A stretch of 64,000 nucleotides of DNA from Dasypus novemcinctus (Eukaryota; Chordata; Mammalia; Cingulata; Dasypodidae): positions 20,552,798 through 20,616,797 of the forward strand of contig NC_080701.1 of assembly GCF_030445035.2 (NCBI RefSeq), in the 5' to 3' direction. The position numbers and the translations under genes are program-made. The notes beneath the pieces were generated by a model that did no database searches, was not told the DNA's origin, and saw only the letters and a program-made list of their open reading frames with translations. This document shows positions 24,630 to 35,330 of the stretch, one piece after another. Numbering within the stretch: the first letter of the stretch is position 1; the number at the start of each line of letters is the position of its first letter.

Positions 24630-25256
24630 AACATTTCGGGAGTGCTGATGCTTCATATATGTAAAGGTTTTAATGATCTTGACTGTAAAAGTGTGGAAAT
24701 GGATAAAGTTGATGGTAACACATTATAGTGAGTAGCAACTGGTTTATAAATGGGACTGTGGCTGCAAAGGGTAGTATAGGAATATAAATGTCAATTGAAA
24801 GAAAGCTAGAGAATGGTCTCGGAACTGAATGATACAGTGAACCCAGAGGTGAATAAAAATTGTGGTTAATAGTACAAATACAAAAATGTCCTTCTGTGAA
24901 CTAGAACAGATATATGTCACTATTGCAGGGTGAAAGAAATGTGGAGAAGCATGGGAAAAATACAATTAAGGTAACCTATAGACTATAGTTAACAGCAATA
25001 CTGTAATGTTTTTGCATAAATGCCCAAGATGTACTGTGTAAATAATAGGGTGCTATGGAAAAAATATGCCTAATGTATGCTATGGACCATAATTAAGGAT
25101 AATAATCTGATGAAATTATCTCATAATTTTCAACAAACATTCCACAATGATGTGGTGGTGTGTTGGTGAAGGGGTGTTGTATGGGAATTCCACACATGTG
25201 CATGATTGTTTTGTAAGTTCATAACTTCTGTAATAAAAATACATTGTTTTTAAAAA
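24630..25256 (+). mobile_element. L1-type 3' end, plus strand
   Basis: Reads as an old L1/HAL1-like 3' UTR (tatagttaacagcaatactg, gtgttgtatgggaattcc, cataacttctgtaataaaaa) ending in an AATAAA and an A/T-rich tail. No coding part was seen. Confidence 0.5.
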
Positions 25257-25912
25257 GGACAATTGGGGAAATGTGAATTAATGATATTGGATATATGATG
25301 ATACAGAATACATCATGATATGAAGGTATTTGATAATGATATGGTGGTTATTTTTAAAGGGGAACCTTTGTCTTTCAGAAATACACAAATATTTACAAAT
25401 GAAAGCATCTGATGCTTAGCTTCAAATAACTCAGAGGAAGGGTGATAATAACGTGTGTACTGGGAATCCCCAAGACCAGTCCCAAGTTCACTGACTCACT
25501 AGAAGGACTCACAGGACCCAGAAAAGCTGTTAGAGTCAAGGTTCTGGTTAATTACAGTGAAAGGATACAGATGAATATCAGCAATGGAAAAAGGCGCATG
25601 GGGAGAAACCAGGAAAAGCCAGGCACAAGCTTCCAGGTGTCCTCTCCCAGTGGAGTCACAGGAACGGTGCTTGGTTCTCCCATCAGCAACGTGCCACAGC
25701 CCATACAAAGTGTTCAGCCCGGGAAGCCCGCCTGAACCTCGGTGTCCAGGGTTCGTTCTGGGAGTCGGTCATGTAGACATCTTAGCTAATGTCTCTAGCC
25801 ACCCCACCCCACCCCAATCAAGCTGATATAGTACATTTCAGGGCCTCAGGATGCAAAGACATTCTAATCAGGTAGGACACTCCAAGGGCTCAGAAGTCTT
25901 CTCCAAGTTGTT

Positions 25913-26312
25913 TTTTTAAAAGATTTATTTATTTTCTCTCCCTCCCCCCCCAGTTGTCTGCTCTCTGTGTCCATTCGCTGTGTGTTCTTCTGTGACCACT
26001 TCTATCCTTAACTGCGGCACCCAGAATCTGTCTCTTTTTGTTGCATCATCTTGTGTCAGCTCTTCGTGTGTGCGGCGCCATTCTTGGGCAGGTTGTACTT
26101 TCTTTCACGCTAGGCGGCTCTCCTTATGGGGTGCACTCCTTGTGCATGGTGCTCCCCTATGCGGGGGACACCCCTGTGTGGCAGAGCACTCTTTGCACAC
26201 ATCAGCACTGCGTGTGGGCCAGCTCCACACGGGTCAAGGAGGCTCCCGGTTTGAACCGTGGACCTCCCATGTGGTAGACGGATGCCCTATCCATTGGGCC
26301 AAGTCTGCTTCC
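25913..26312 (-). mobile_element. DAS-type SINE
   Basis: Minus strand; flanked by CTCCAAGTTGTT on both sides. Confidence 0.87.
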
Positions 26313-26419
26313 CTCCAAGTTGTTGATCAAGGGCCAGCCCTGAAGACATTTGGATGTGAAAGCATTGGGCCATCCAGGCCTGCCGAGTTAACCCTTCATT
26401 GCACAGGGAAGGCCCCTTG

Positions 26420-26760
26420 GTATATTACTTCACTATAGTAATTTCCAGTGGCCTTTCAATGCCTATGAGATAAATCCAAATTCCTTGGGCTTGCAGTCCC
26501 ACATGACTTACCCAATCTTATCTTCAACTAATTCCCTACCCCCACTCTCCACTTCACCCAGACCAACCCCTTTGGCCTTACCTGAAACCCTCATCTGGCA
26601 CTTATTACATCTCACTTTTTATTTTCATCTGCATTTTTAGAATATAACTGTGTCTTCCCAGCTAGAGTGGAGAGCACCATAAGGGCAACGACTGTCATAC
26701 CTTTTGGTATCTTGGGGGCTTGCGGAGTTCCATACGTTAATAGATACCCAGTAACCATTC
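26420..26760 (-). repeat. Probable L2-type fragment
   Basis: Text such as ccaaattccttgggcttgca, acccagaccaacccctttgg and the later agagtggagagcaccataag resembles the antisense L2 3' region. Low similarity, so orientation and family are tentative. Confidence 0.35.
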
Positions 26761-26944
26761 ATTTCCATCATTATGTCAGGGACTCTTGCTCAGGTTGCTC
26801 TCTGGCCTGGGATCTCCTTCTAGCTCCCTTCTAACTATTATGTCCTAATCTTAGTCATTACCAATAGCAAAATCAATTCCCGCCTCACAAGGTCTTTCCC
26901 AGTTATTCTGGTCCACAATGAAGCATTTATTTTCTAAATTCTAG

Positions 26945-27245
26945 ACATATTTTTAAAAAAAATTTTTTTTGTTAAGAGTTTTATTTCAAATTCACAAAAA
27001 TAAAAGAACAGAAAGAGGCAACCCAACAAGTTGTGGAAACATGACTCCTAAAAAGTTCTTTTTCAGGTACTTTTATCTTGTCTAATTCCAACTGCTAACT
27101 CAATTGTTCCTCCAGCGTTTGGAAGGATACACAGATGAACACAGATTAGTTAAATGACATAGTCAAGGTCTCCTTATTAATGTAAAATAATGCAGAGAAA
27201 AACAGGCTTAATCATTTTCATAGCTCACAAAGCCAAACCCCATAC
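26945..27245 (-). repeat. L1-like 3' repeat, paired with 41.4 kb
   Basis: About 290 bp, clearly homologous to 41375-41652 in the same orientation (shared cctaaaaagttcttttt and ggaaggatacacagatga blocks). It lies about 290 bp beyond the GOT1L1 poly(A) signal. The family is uncertain; an antisense L1-type 3' UTR is likely. Confidence 0.5.
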
Positions 27246-27530
27246 ACACTCACTATTTATATAATCCACAGTAACTTCTTATTGGGGAAGAAGGACTGGG
27301 CTGTGCCTGTTTTTTTATTCCTTTCTATGCCCAGGTCATGACCGTAACATAGTAGTTCTCAGTAAATATGAGATGGTCAATGAAGGCAAACACTCTTCTT
27401 CTTCTCTGGGCCCTTTTTTCTCTCTTTGCTGAGGCTAGACAATGCCGCCTTAGAAACAGAGGGCGAGTGCTTTGCAAAGAAATGAATTGTTGCATTGAAT
27501 AATCACAGGATGTCTGCAAAGATGGATGCT

Positions 27531-27536
27531 TTTATT
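27531..27536 (-). terminator. GOT1L1: Probable GOT1L1 polyadenylation signal
   Basis: AATAAA on the minus strand, 11 bases past the GOT1L1 stop codon. It implies a very short 3' UTR. No second canonical signal was noticed close by. Confidence 0.55.
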
Positions 27537-27547
27537 CCAATCAGAAG

Positions 27548-27708
27548 TCATTTACTCTCTAAAGACATGTCTGTGGTGAAGAGGACAGCCTCGTTAATGC
27601 TCTGGGTGATGTAATCTATGTTGTCGGCATTAATACAGGTAAAGTTAATCCGACTGCTCTTGGGGATGTAGATATGCTTCTTCTTGACCAGGTATTCCAC
27701 CTGCTGAA
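27548..27708 (-). CDS. GOT1L1: GOT1L1 coding exon 9 and stop
   Basis: Residues 358-410 and TGA. QQVEYLVKKKHIYIPKSSRI includes R377, the counterpart of the GOT1 arginine that binds the substrate alpha-carboxylate. The acceptor is CACCAG. The C-terminal tail is about ten residues shorter than the human one as I recall it. Confidence 0.94.
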
Positions 27709-30700
27709 CTGGTGATGATCACAGACCCTCAGAGCACCCGTCACTCCCCTTTAGCCCAGGGTAGAGAATGAGGGGCAGGGAGGGTCAGCATTTCTGGGGC
27801 AATAGAAGGTTCTTTAACGCAACCTTAGTTTCCTCAGGGAAGAAACAAAATCCGGAGTGAAGTTAAGGACTGGGTACCTAGTTAGTGAAGTTTAATGCTC
27901 AAAGACTAGCCCAGGGTAAGAAATGAGGGAGCCACCTCCTCCTAAACACTTACGGTTGAGTCCAAGGTAGCTGTGGGTCCCCAACTGTTCAGTGATGTGA
28001 TCCCAGTTGCCAGGTGTTCCCAGGAGCCGGAGCTTCTCCTTCACTTTTTCCTTGATTAACATGATGTTCTCTACAACCCCTTTTAGACTCTGCTTCCTGC
28101 CAAGGAAAGACAACAGGAACTTAGGTCTTGCCCTGATCGCGAACCTCTTCATTGCCATCCCACTCTTCTTACCTTCAAAAACTCCCAACAGAGTGACTGA
28201 GGGCACAACGGTTGGAGCCCTGGATCTGAGATGGTTATGAATGGGACGAGGGGTGGGATGAAAGGGTTGTGGATCGGTGGTGACTTTTTGGAGTAGCAAG
28301 TTCCCCCAGATATGCCCTAATCTCTTCCTGCATTCTGGAAGAGTTCAAGTAACTCCCTTGACCTGTGTCCAAAAAGAATGTCCTAATGCCCAGTCCCCCA
28401 AGGCAACACTGCCATTGCTACATAGTAGGTCTTCAGTATATGATGATGAGTGAACTGATGAATGAGTGGAGTAAAGAGGTTATGTGGGCAGAAAGAGAAG
28501 CATCCAGCAAAACCATGTGAATCGGCAGGACTTGTCTGTAGGTATTCAGAGGCTCTGCCCATTCCTTCCTGTCCCTTACCATTTTACCTGCAGAGCAGGG
28601 TTACAGAGGATGGAGGTGATGATGCGGGCACCTGTGGTAGGAGGGCTAAGCCACAGGGCTTGGGTGAAGACCATCAGCTGGGAAAGGACGCACAGTAGGT
28701 GCTGGTTGTTGAGTGCCACCACAGCTAGGATCTCCACTCCTTCATCTGCAGCGTTGGGACAGACAAACCTCATCCTCAGTATCTTACTTATTACCAGGGC
28801 CTTCACCTATGATGACTCTGCCTCCAACCTTGTAGAACTGTATAGAGGGTTGAACTAAGGGACCTCATTCCAACCCAACCAGGCTGATATCTGACCCCAG
28901 GAAGTTGCTAGAAATTGTTCCAGAAAAATTCCCCATCCGTAAGAGTCTTTAAGTGTGGAAGGGACTTGAAAGGTCACTAAGTTTTCCCTCCTCTTATAAT
29001 TGAGGAAACAGAGGCCAAAGGTAGAGAAATTATTTAACCAGCATCTGTTTTGGTGGCTAATTTTAGTAGCTGAGCTGACACAACTTCCCTTCTGTCTCCG
29101 TGGTGCTCTCCCTGAGCCCTGGCTCTCTTCAGGGGGCAAAAGATACCCAAAATACCTTCTGTGTCACGAGTAGGGCACCACTTAGCACCAGGCCCTCCCT
29201 TCTCCTTCTGGCTCATGCCTGTTCCATACCATAAATGCCAAAATTCTTGGACAGGGACTGGCTGCAGAAAAACTCAAAGCCTTGAGACACAAAGGATCGT
29301 AAGAGTCTAGTGTCCTTATCTAGGTCACCGGTGGATAAACCTTGAGAGGGAACATCAAAAAATGGGAATATCTGCTTGCTCTGTAGGAGAAAGGAGAAGG
29401 AGAGTAAGTCCTCAATGGGCTGAGAAGAGGATGAGACAGATGGAGGAGATGGAGGATGCTGAGAGGGAGGAAAGCTGGTTGAGAGCTTGGGCTCACCTTC
29501 ATGGCGGATGTCAACTTGGCCCATTGACTCTGTGTGAAATGCCACTCTCCAATGCTTCCAATCACAAAGACACTGCCAGGTGAGGCCTGCTGTAGAGAAA
29601 AGATGGTCTCATCAGGCTCCTCCACGACCAGCTGGTACTGGCCGCAGGGCACTTGGAGTGGAAGCACTCCTCCAGGATGATTCCTCTTAATGGGCCGGGC
29701 AAATCCAAGCCCAGAAAAGGCCTTGGATGATCAGAGTGCAGGGATGGAGAAGAAAACAAGACTATAAACTTCATGTCTGGGGAGAAATTTCTGAGCGGGT
29801 CCCCTCTACCTCTACCACATCGAGGAGCATGTCGTGGTCCACACACAGCTTCTTGGGGTCCCAGAAGGAGTACTCGTACACTGTGAATCCCATGTCCCGG
29901 AAAACGAATCCGTGCAGTTCTGCGGGAACACAGACCGCCATCAGTGGGCACGTGAGGAATGGAGAGATAGAAGTAGAGGTACTACAGAACAGACCCAAGG
30001 GATGCTGTCTGAAGGTGGGACAAGGACAAGGACGAGCCCATCTTGGCTTGTCCGCCATTTCTCTTGTGACGGGGTGAGACGGACAACAGTGACAACTGCA
30101 AACCGGGTGGGAATCAGGAGCAAGGGGCAGGCGTCTTTTGTCGCACTGATCTTGAATAACACTCACCCTTTTGCAAAGAGGTGACATATACGGTCCCAGA
30201 TTCCCAGTGCCAAGCTTTGAGGAACTGGGCCCCGAGTCGAAAGGCACCACTGCTGCCAACAGTGTGCACTCCCCCTACCTGCCGGCCAAAGAGAAACAGA
30301 AACAGCACTTCAAAATGAGTGCTAGTAACAAGGTTAGCAGAGCCTACCAGCCAGAGAATTCCTGTCTTTAAAGAACTTTCACATCAGCAGTGCGGGGTGG
30401 TATGGGGGCTCTGGACGCGGGTTCTGACCCTGGCTCTGTGCTTCGATGGCTACAAGCCATGGACCCCCTGAGTGGCAGGTGTCTCCGCTGTCAATGTCCG
30501 GGGGCCTCCCGAGGTCCCTTTCCAGGCTGAGGGTGGACCGTCACGGGCCTCCACGCCCCGTGGTCGGGCTGGGTCCGGAGAGGGCCCTGCTCACCCTGTT
30601 CTCCACAGCGGCCTCGCTGTGCTTTCCAAGCAGCAGCTCCAGGGAGGCGTGGACGAAGGATTCCATGCCCATCGTGTGCGTGTACTCGTAGTTCAGGGAG

Positions 30701-32357
30701 GGGTCCTGGGCAATCTGCAGCCGGGTCTTGTGCACCACGGGAGACACCCAGGGGTGGCCGTCTTCAGTCATGCACACTGTGGAGGAAATCGCACGAGCAG
30801 CTCCGGGGGCCCGGCCTCGGGGCCTCTGAGTATGGGCTGGGAGCCCACAATCAACCTGCCTGTTCTCGGTTTCTTGGGGCTGTGGCAAGTTGCCTATGAA
30901 AAGACAACTTTTTTTGAAAACCAACGTGATGTTAGTGAATGGACGATTTTTGGCTTTCTTCAAAAGACACAACACCATTTTAAAGAGCACAAATCATAGA
31001 AAAGGTGAAAGTTGGGAAGTGGACGTGGCTCAACTGATAGAGCGTCCGTCTACCATATGGAGGGCCCAGGGTTCGATTCCCAGGGCCTCCTGACCCGTGT
31101 GGTGAGCTGGCCCACACGCAGTGCTGCCACATGTAAGGAGTGCTGTGCCTACATGTGCCTGTGTAGGGGAACCCCATGCGCAAAGAGCGAACCCCATAAG
31201 GAGAGCCGCCCCCCATGAGGAAAGCGCAGCCTGCCCAGGAATGGCGCCACACACAAGAGCTGATGCAGCAAGGCGATGCAACAAAAAAGAGACGTGGTTT
31301 CCCAATGTGCAGGATAATTCAAGTGAACACAGAAGAACACACAGCAAATGGACAGAGAGCAGACAACTGGGGGAAGGGGAGAAAAATAAATAAATCTTTT
31401 TAAAAAGAGAGAAAGAAAGTTGTAGATATGTGAGACGAAACAGAGGGGACCCGACTTTCACGGTGGCGAGAAGGCTCCATTCTGGGACCCATTCTTGGTT
31501 TCGGAACAGAAGAGAGAGTGAGGAGAAGGAAGTGGCTGAGGAAAGTGCAGTCCCCCACAGGCTCCAAGCCCAGAGCTGGGGAAAATGACTAACTCTTGCC
31601 TAATCCCTGGAAGCCCCCAGAGCGGGGAGAGGGCATGGAATGGCCTGTGGATAGTCTCTGCTCTTTTTCTCCACTCGAAGCTGGGCAATTCTGTGGACGC
31701 GCAAAGACCGCTCCACCTGCAAAGACATGGGCCTGCCTCTCCTCCCCCTGCAGTCATGAACTGCTGCCCTCCCGAGACTAGGTCTTGGGAAGCGGATTGG
31801 GTCCAACAGATAGGGCGTCCGCCTACCACATGGGAGGTCCAGGGTTCAAACCCAGGGCCTCCTTGACCCGTGTGGAGCTGGCCCACGTGCGGTGCTGATG
31901 TGCGCGGGGAGTGCCGTGCCACGCAGGGGTGTCCCCTGTGTAGGGAAGCCCCACACGCAAGGAGTGCGCCCCTCAAGGAGAGCCGCCCCGCGTGAAAAAA
32001 GCACAGCCCGCCCAGGAGTGGTGCCGCATACACAGAGAGCTGATGCAGCAAGATGATACAACAAAAAAGAGACACAGGTTCCTGGTGCTGCTGATAAGAA
32101 TGCAAGCAGACACAGAAGAACACACAGCAAATGGACACTGAAAGCAGGCAGCAGGGCGGGGGGGGAAGGGGAGGGAGAGAAATAAATAATAATAATAATA
32201 AAAAAGACTAGGTCTTGCACTCTGAAACGCCCAGGCTTCTACCTCTGTAGGCCAGGAACATCTTCTTAGGGTCCTCGTCCTGCTTGTAGTTCTTTAACAA
32301 GCTGCCTTCTAGCTTGTGGGCCAGGGGCACGTCCATGAACACCGAGAGGGTGGGCAT
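27548..32357 (-). CDS. GOT1L1: GOT1L1, aspartate aminotransferase-like protein, 9 coding exons
   Basis: Coding exons in gene order: 32243-32357, 30595-30776, 30167-30278, 29810-29919, 29497-29589, 29230-29380, 28580-28745, 27954-28096, 27548-27708. Every junction has AG/GT and matching phase, giving 1233 nt and 410 residues (human about 421). The product is a fold-type I PLP aminotransferase homologue that follows cytosolic aspartate aminotransferase (GOT1) end to end. The Schiff-base lysine is K249 in SLSKNFG (GOT1 K258), with D213 (D222) before it and R377 (R386) near the C-terminus. Equivalents of W140, N194, Y225, R266 and R292 are replaced (K136, no NPTG motif, S216, G257, Q283). Normal transaminase activity therefore looks unlikely, as in other GOT1L1 proteins. 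The family is mainly testis-expressed in mammals; a role as aspartate racemase was proposed and later disputed. The start codon is exon 1 MPTLSVFMD, with G at -3. No frame break was seen. Confidence 0.95.
27954..28096 (-). CDS. GOT1L1: GOT1L1 coding exon 8
   Basis: Residues 310-357 plus one base. It contains KEKVKEKLRLLGTPGNWDHI, like GOT1 LEALKTPGTWNHI. The acceptor is TTGGCAG and the donor GTAAGT. Confidence 0.94.
28580..28745 (-). CDS. GOT1L1: GOT1L1 coding exon 7
   Basis: Residues 255-309 plus two bases of W310. Two GT donors lie close together. The outer one (TG before GTAAGG) is chosen because only it joins in frame to exon 8, giving VKWKQSLK, which matches the family's EWKQSLK block. 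Confidence 0.91.
29230..29380 (-). CDS. GOT1L1: GOT1L1 coding exon 6 (PLP lysine)
   Basis: Residues 205-254 plus one base. FPFFD carries the aspartate that pairs with the pyridine nitrogen (D213). SLSKNFGIY carries the cofactor lysine K249. The acceptor is CCTACAG and the donor GTATGG. Confidence 0.95.
29497..29589 (-). CDS. GOT1L1: GOT1L1 coding exon 5
   Basis: Residues 174-204, 31 whole codons. This covers the region where GOT1 has HNPTG; here it reads IGSIGEWHFTQ, so the conserved active-site asparagine is absent. The frame is also open upstream of the acceptor, but a phase-0 join to exon 4 gives the family-like sequence. Confidence 0.9.
29810..29919 (-). CDS. GOT1L1: GOT1L1 coding exon 4
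   Basis: Residues 137-173, including LHGFVFRDMGFTVYEY and FWDPKKLCVD. The acceptor is CCCGCAG and the donor GTAGAG. It ends in phase 0 after VVE. Confidence 0.93.
30167..30278 (-). CDS. GOT1L1: GOT1L1 coding exon 3
   Basis: Residues 100-136 plus one base of E137. VGGVHTVGSSGAFRLGAQFL matches the PLP-phosphate loop region of GOT1 (VGGVQSLGGTGALRIG). The acceptor is GGCAG and the donor GTGAGT. The GOT1 Trp140 position reads Lys136 here. Confidence 0.94.
30595..30776 (-). CDS. GOT1L1: GOT1L1 coding exon 2
   Basis: Residues 39-99. The acceptor is CCACAG and the donor GTGAGC. It contains the HPWVSPVV and SLNYEY blocks typical of GOT1/GOT1L1. The tyrosine that contacts substrate from the partner subunit in GOT1 (Y70) is retained in NYEY. 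Confidence 0.94.
31014..31410 (+). mobile_element. DAS-type SINE in GOT1L1 intron 1
   Basis: Plus strand, so antisense to GOT1L1. The head ggaagtggacgtggctcaac and AAAGTTG repeats at both ends mark the insertion. Confidence 0.85.
31787..32205 (+). mobile_element. DAS-type SINE in GOT1L1 intron 1, near exon 1
   Basis: Exact duplication GACTAGGTCTTG at 31775-31786 and 32206-32217. It ends only 38 bp from the exon 1 boundary and is antisense to the gene. Confidence 0.88.
32243..32357 (-). CDS. GOT1L1: GOT1L1 coding exon 1
   Basis: Encodes residues 1-38 (MPTLSVFMD to FLAYR) plus one base of V39. It ends in AGAG before a GTAGAA donor. The reading frame stays open beyond the donor, but family homology stops there. 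Confidence 0.93.
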
Positions 32358-32845
32358 AACTGAGATGAAAACGGAGCTACGACTCTGGCTCTTGCTCCAG
32401 TGCTCTTCCCTGCTTCTACCCAGGAGCCTTCCTCCAAGCCTGCGCCAGGCAGGCCCGACTCTCCCCAGAACCCTGGCGGCTCCAGAGCAGCGGCCCTGGA
32501 CAACTGGTTGCCAGAGCAACAGAACCTCCCAACTGTATCCTCAAGGGCCTGGGGAACATTCCATGGCCCTGCATGAGAATCCCCTGAGAGAGTGGGCAGG
32601 AGAAGGGTCAGGGAGCACATGGCATCCCCAGGCACTCCTCCCTAAGTCACTTTTTCTAGCCTCAAGCTGCCCAATCCAAGACCACCAGCTGGCCCCTTAG
32701 AAGAGAGAGGAAGGCCGGCAGCCAGCTGAGGGCTTCCCTGCAGAAGTGAAAGCCTCACAACGAGCAGCAACGCAAGGCGAGGGCTCAGTTTTAAAAGCTT
32801 CTACTTTCATTTCACAAAGGGTCTGGGATTTCAAAAGGAGTAGAG

Positions 32846-33262
32846 GGAAGCAGACGAGGCTCAACTGATAGAGCCTCCACCTACCACATGGGAGGTCCAG
32901 GGCTCAAACCCAGGGCCTCCTGGCCCGTGTGGAGCTGGCCCAGGTGCAGTGCTGATGCGTGCAAGGAGTGCCCCCGCATGGGGGTGCTCCACATGCAAGG
33001 AGCGCACCCTGCAAGGAGAGCCGCCCTGCATGAAAAAAGTGCAGCCCACCCAAGAGTGGCGCCACACGCATGGAGAGCTGACGCAGCGAGATGACACAAC
33101 AAAAAAGAGACACAGTTTCCCGGTCCCATCAAGGGGGCAACCGGACAAAGAAGAACACACAGCAAGTGGACACAGAGAGCAGACAACGGCGGTGGGGGAG
33201 GCAGGGAGGGGAGGGAAATAATTAAAAATAAATCTTTGAAAAATAAAAATAAAATAAAATAA
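32846..33262 (+). mobile_element. DAS-type SINE upstream of GOT1L1
   Basis: About 490 bp upstream of the GOT1L1 start codon, antisense to the gene. Imperfect flanks aaaaggagtagag / aaaaggaatagaa. Confidence 0.85.
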
Positions 33263-33474
33263 AAAGGAATAGAAAGAAACAGTTTTTTCCACAGTTATCT
33301 TAATAAAGAATCCCATGTTAGAAGCAGTGTAATTTGCAACTCGGTAAGCTAGACCTATTTCTATCAGTTATTTAGAAGCAAGATCTCCTCATTTGTTAAC
33401 AGTTTCAAGTGGTAGCAACAAGTGTAGACAGCAGCAAGACTAAGGGGGAAAGAGCAGCCCTTGTGGGGTCAGCT

Positions 33475-33556
33475 TACCAGGAGGCCCCGGGGATTGAACC
33501 CGGGTCCTCCCATATGGTAGACAGAAGCCGATCACTTGAGCCACATCCACTTCCCT
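33475..33556 (-). repeat. tRNA-like SINE monomer
   Basis: Antisense, well preserved (gattgaacccgggtcctccc, gagccacatccacttccc). Confidence 0.72.
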
Positions 33557-33562
33557 CAGTTC

Positions 33563-34200
33563 TTTTTAATAACCCAGATACCCTTTACCAGCTGGTGCTT
33601 CCAACCCCAGCTGCTGCCAAGCTGGTGGATAAGGACTTAGTCAGCACCTTCTTCGTTGAATTGCCAGTGGTACACAGGAGCCCCCCTCCGCTGGAATTAC
33701 CTGGAAGTTTACGCACCCAGCAACAGATGATCTAGGTACACGAAAAGCCAGTCTCCTTGTCTCGTGGGATGAAACTCTGTAGCTCAGTTTGCACTCCAGG
33801 GCCCACCCTCATATCAGGCCAAAGCTGGGCTCTACCTGGGACAACACCCTAGCTTGGCCCGTTCTCCTTCACAATCCTGCTTCTATCATTCCCTTACAGC
33901 TCCTTCCCAAAAGACACACCCTCCTTAAATCATGTACCCCAAGACCCAGGTTTCCAGGGAACCTGCCTTGAAAACAAAATTATTATAAAAGTAATCCATA
34001 TTATCGTGGAAAGCTTTAAAACTTCAACCAATTATAAGGAAGATCACATTTCTTATCATCCATAATCACCTTGAACATTTTGCTGTACCTCCTCTGCTTC
34101 TTTTCTATGATGTTTATATTTTAAGATAATTGATTTCAAAATTTACATATAATTTTCATACTTTTTTCACTTAACAGTTCACTGTATTTTAATATGTGTG
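33563..34200. other. Intergenic, no gene seen
   Basis: No exon or clear repeat recognised. 34200-34480 resembles an unassigned old mammalian repeat (gagaatttattgggtctcat). Confidence 0.45.
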
Positions 34201-34479
34201 CTGCTTAGGACTTTTTATGCTGCAAGTACTAAAAATCCCAACTCACAGTAGCGTGGGCAAAACGAGAATTTATTGGGTCTCATACTAAGCTGGCCAGGGT
34301 ACATCTAACTCCAGTCGCAGTTCATTCTGGAACTTCATAGTGCCAGCAGGGTTCCAGCTTTGTTCTCTGAGACTCCCTGGGCTCTGCTCTCCTGATGCTT
34401 CCGTTTCGATCTTTGGTTGTGTAAGCAAAAGTGAATGCAGCACACGTGCAAAATGAAAAACATTTGAGGAATTCACGTG

Positions 34480-35330
34480 GCATCTCTGATTGGAAATAAT
34501 CTAAATGCCAATTACTGAAAGAATGGTTAAATGAATAATGGAATCTTCATAAGATGAAATTTTATGCAGCTGTTAAAGGCAGCCCTATATGTACAGATGT
34601 GGAAAAAATTCCAAGGTACATTGTTGAGTAAGAACAAAAGAGGCACAGAATAGAGAGCAAAGTGGGAGCACATTTGGGGGAAAATAAAAGATACATTTGC
34701 ACGTATATGCTTCTATTTTTTTTTTAAGATTTATTTATTTATTTCTCTCCGCCTCCCCCCGCCCCCCGTTGTCTGTTCTCTGTGTCTATTTGCTGCGTCT
34801 TCTTTGTCTGCTTCTGTTGTTGTCAGTGGCACGGGAATCTGTGTTTCTTTTTGTTGCGTCATCTTATGGTATCAGTTCTCCATGTGGGCGGCACCATTCC
34901 TGGGCAGGCTGCACTTTCTGTTGCACTGGGCGGCTCTCCTTACGAGGTACACTCCTTGTGTGTGGGGCTCCCCTACACGGGGGACACCCCTGCGTGGCAC
35001 AGCACTCTTCGCGCGCATCAGCACTGCACATGGGCCAGCTGCACACGGGTCAAGGAGGCCTGGGGTTTGAACCGTGGACCTCCCATGTGGTAGACGGATG
35101 CCCTAACCACTGGGCCAAGTCTGCTGTCCATATATGCTTCTATATGCATGGAAAACCTCTGGAAGGATACACAAGAAGTAACTGTGATTGCCTCTGGGAA
35201 GTGGAACTGGAGGACAAGGACTGGAAAGAAGGCGGACTGGCTCTTCACTAGCTACCATTTTATATCTTTCAAATGACATCATGTGCATGGATTTCCCATT
35301 CAAAAACAGTGGTTATGTTTTTAAAAATGA
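34480..35330 (+). mobile_element. Old L1 3' region (sense), split by a SINE
   Basis: ataatctaaatgccaattac, then gaatggttaaatgaataatg and the following text match the L1 block near the ORF2 3' end. It continues on the far side of the SINE at 34717-35130 with 3'-UTR-like text. Confidence 0.5.
34717..35130 (-). mobile_element. DAS-type SINE
   Basis: Exact 13-bp duplication TATATGCTTCTAT at 34704-34716 and 35131-35143. Confidence 0.9.

Noticed and set aside
29320-29667. GOT1L1 exon 5 extended upstream through the open frame
   Set aside because: The extra residues do not match the family, and the shorter exon joins exon 4 exactly in phase with the expected VVE-Q junction.
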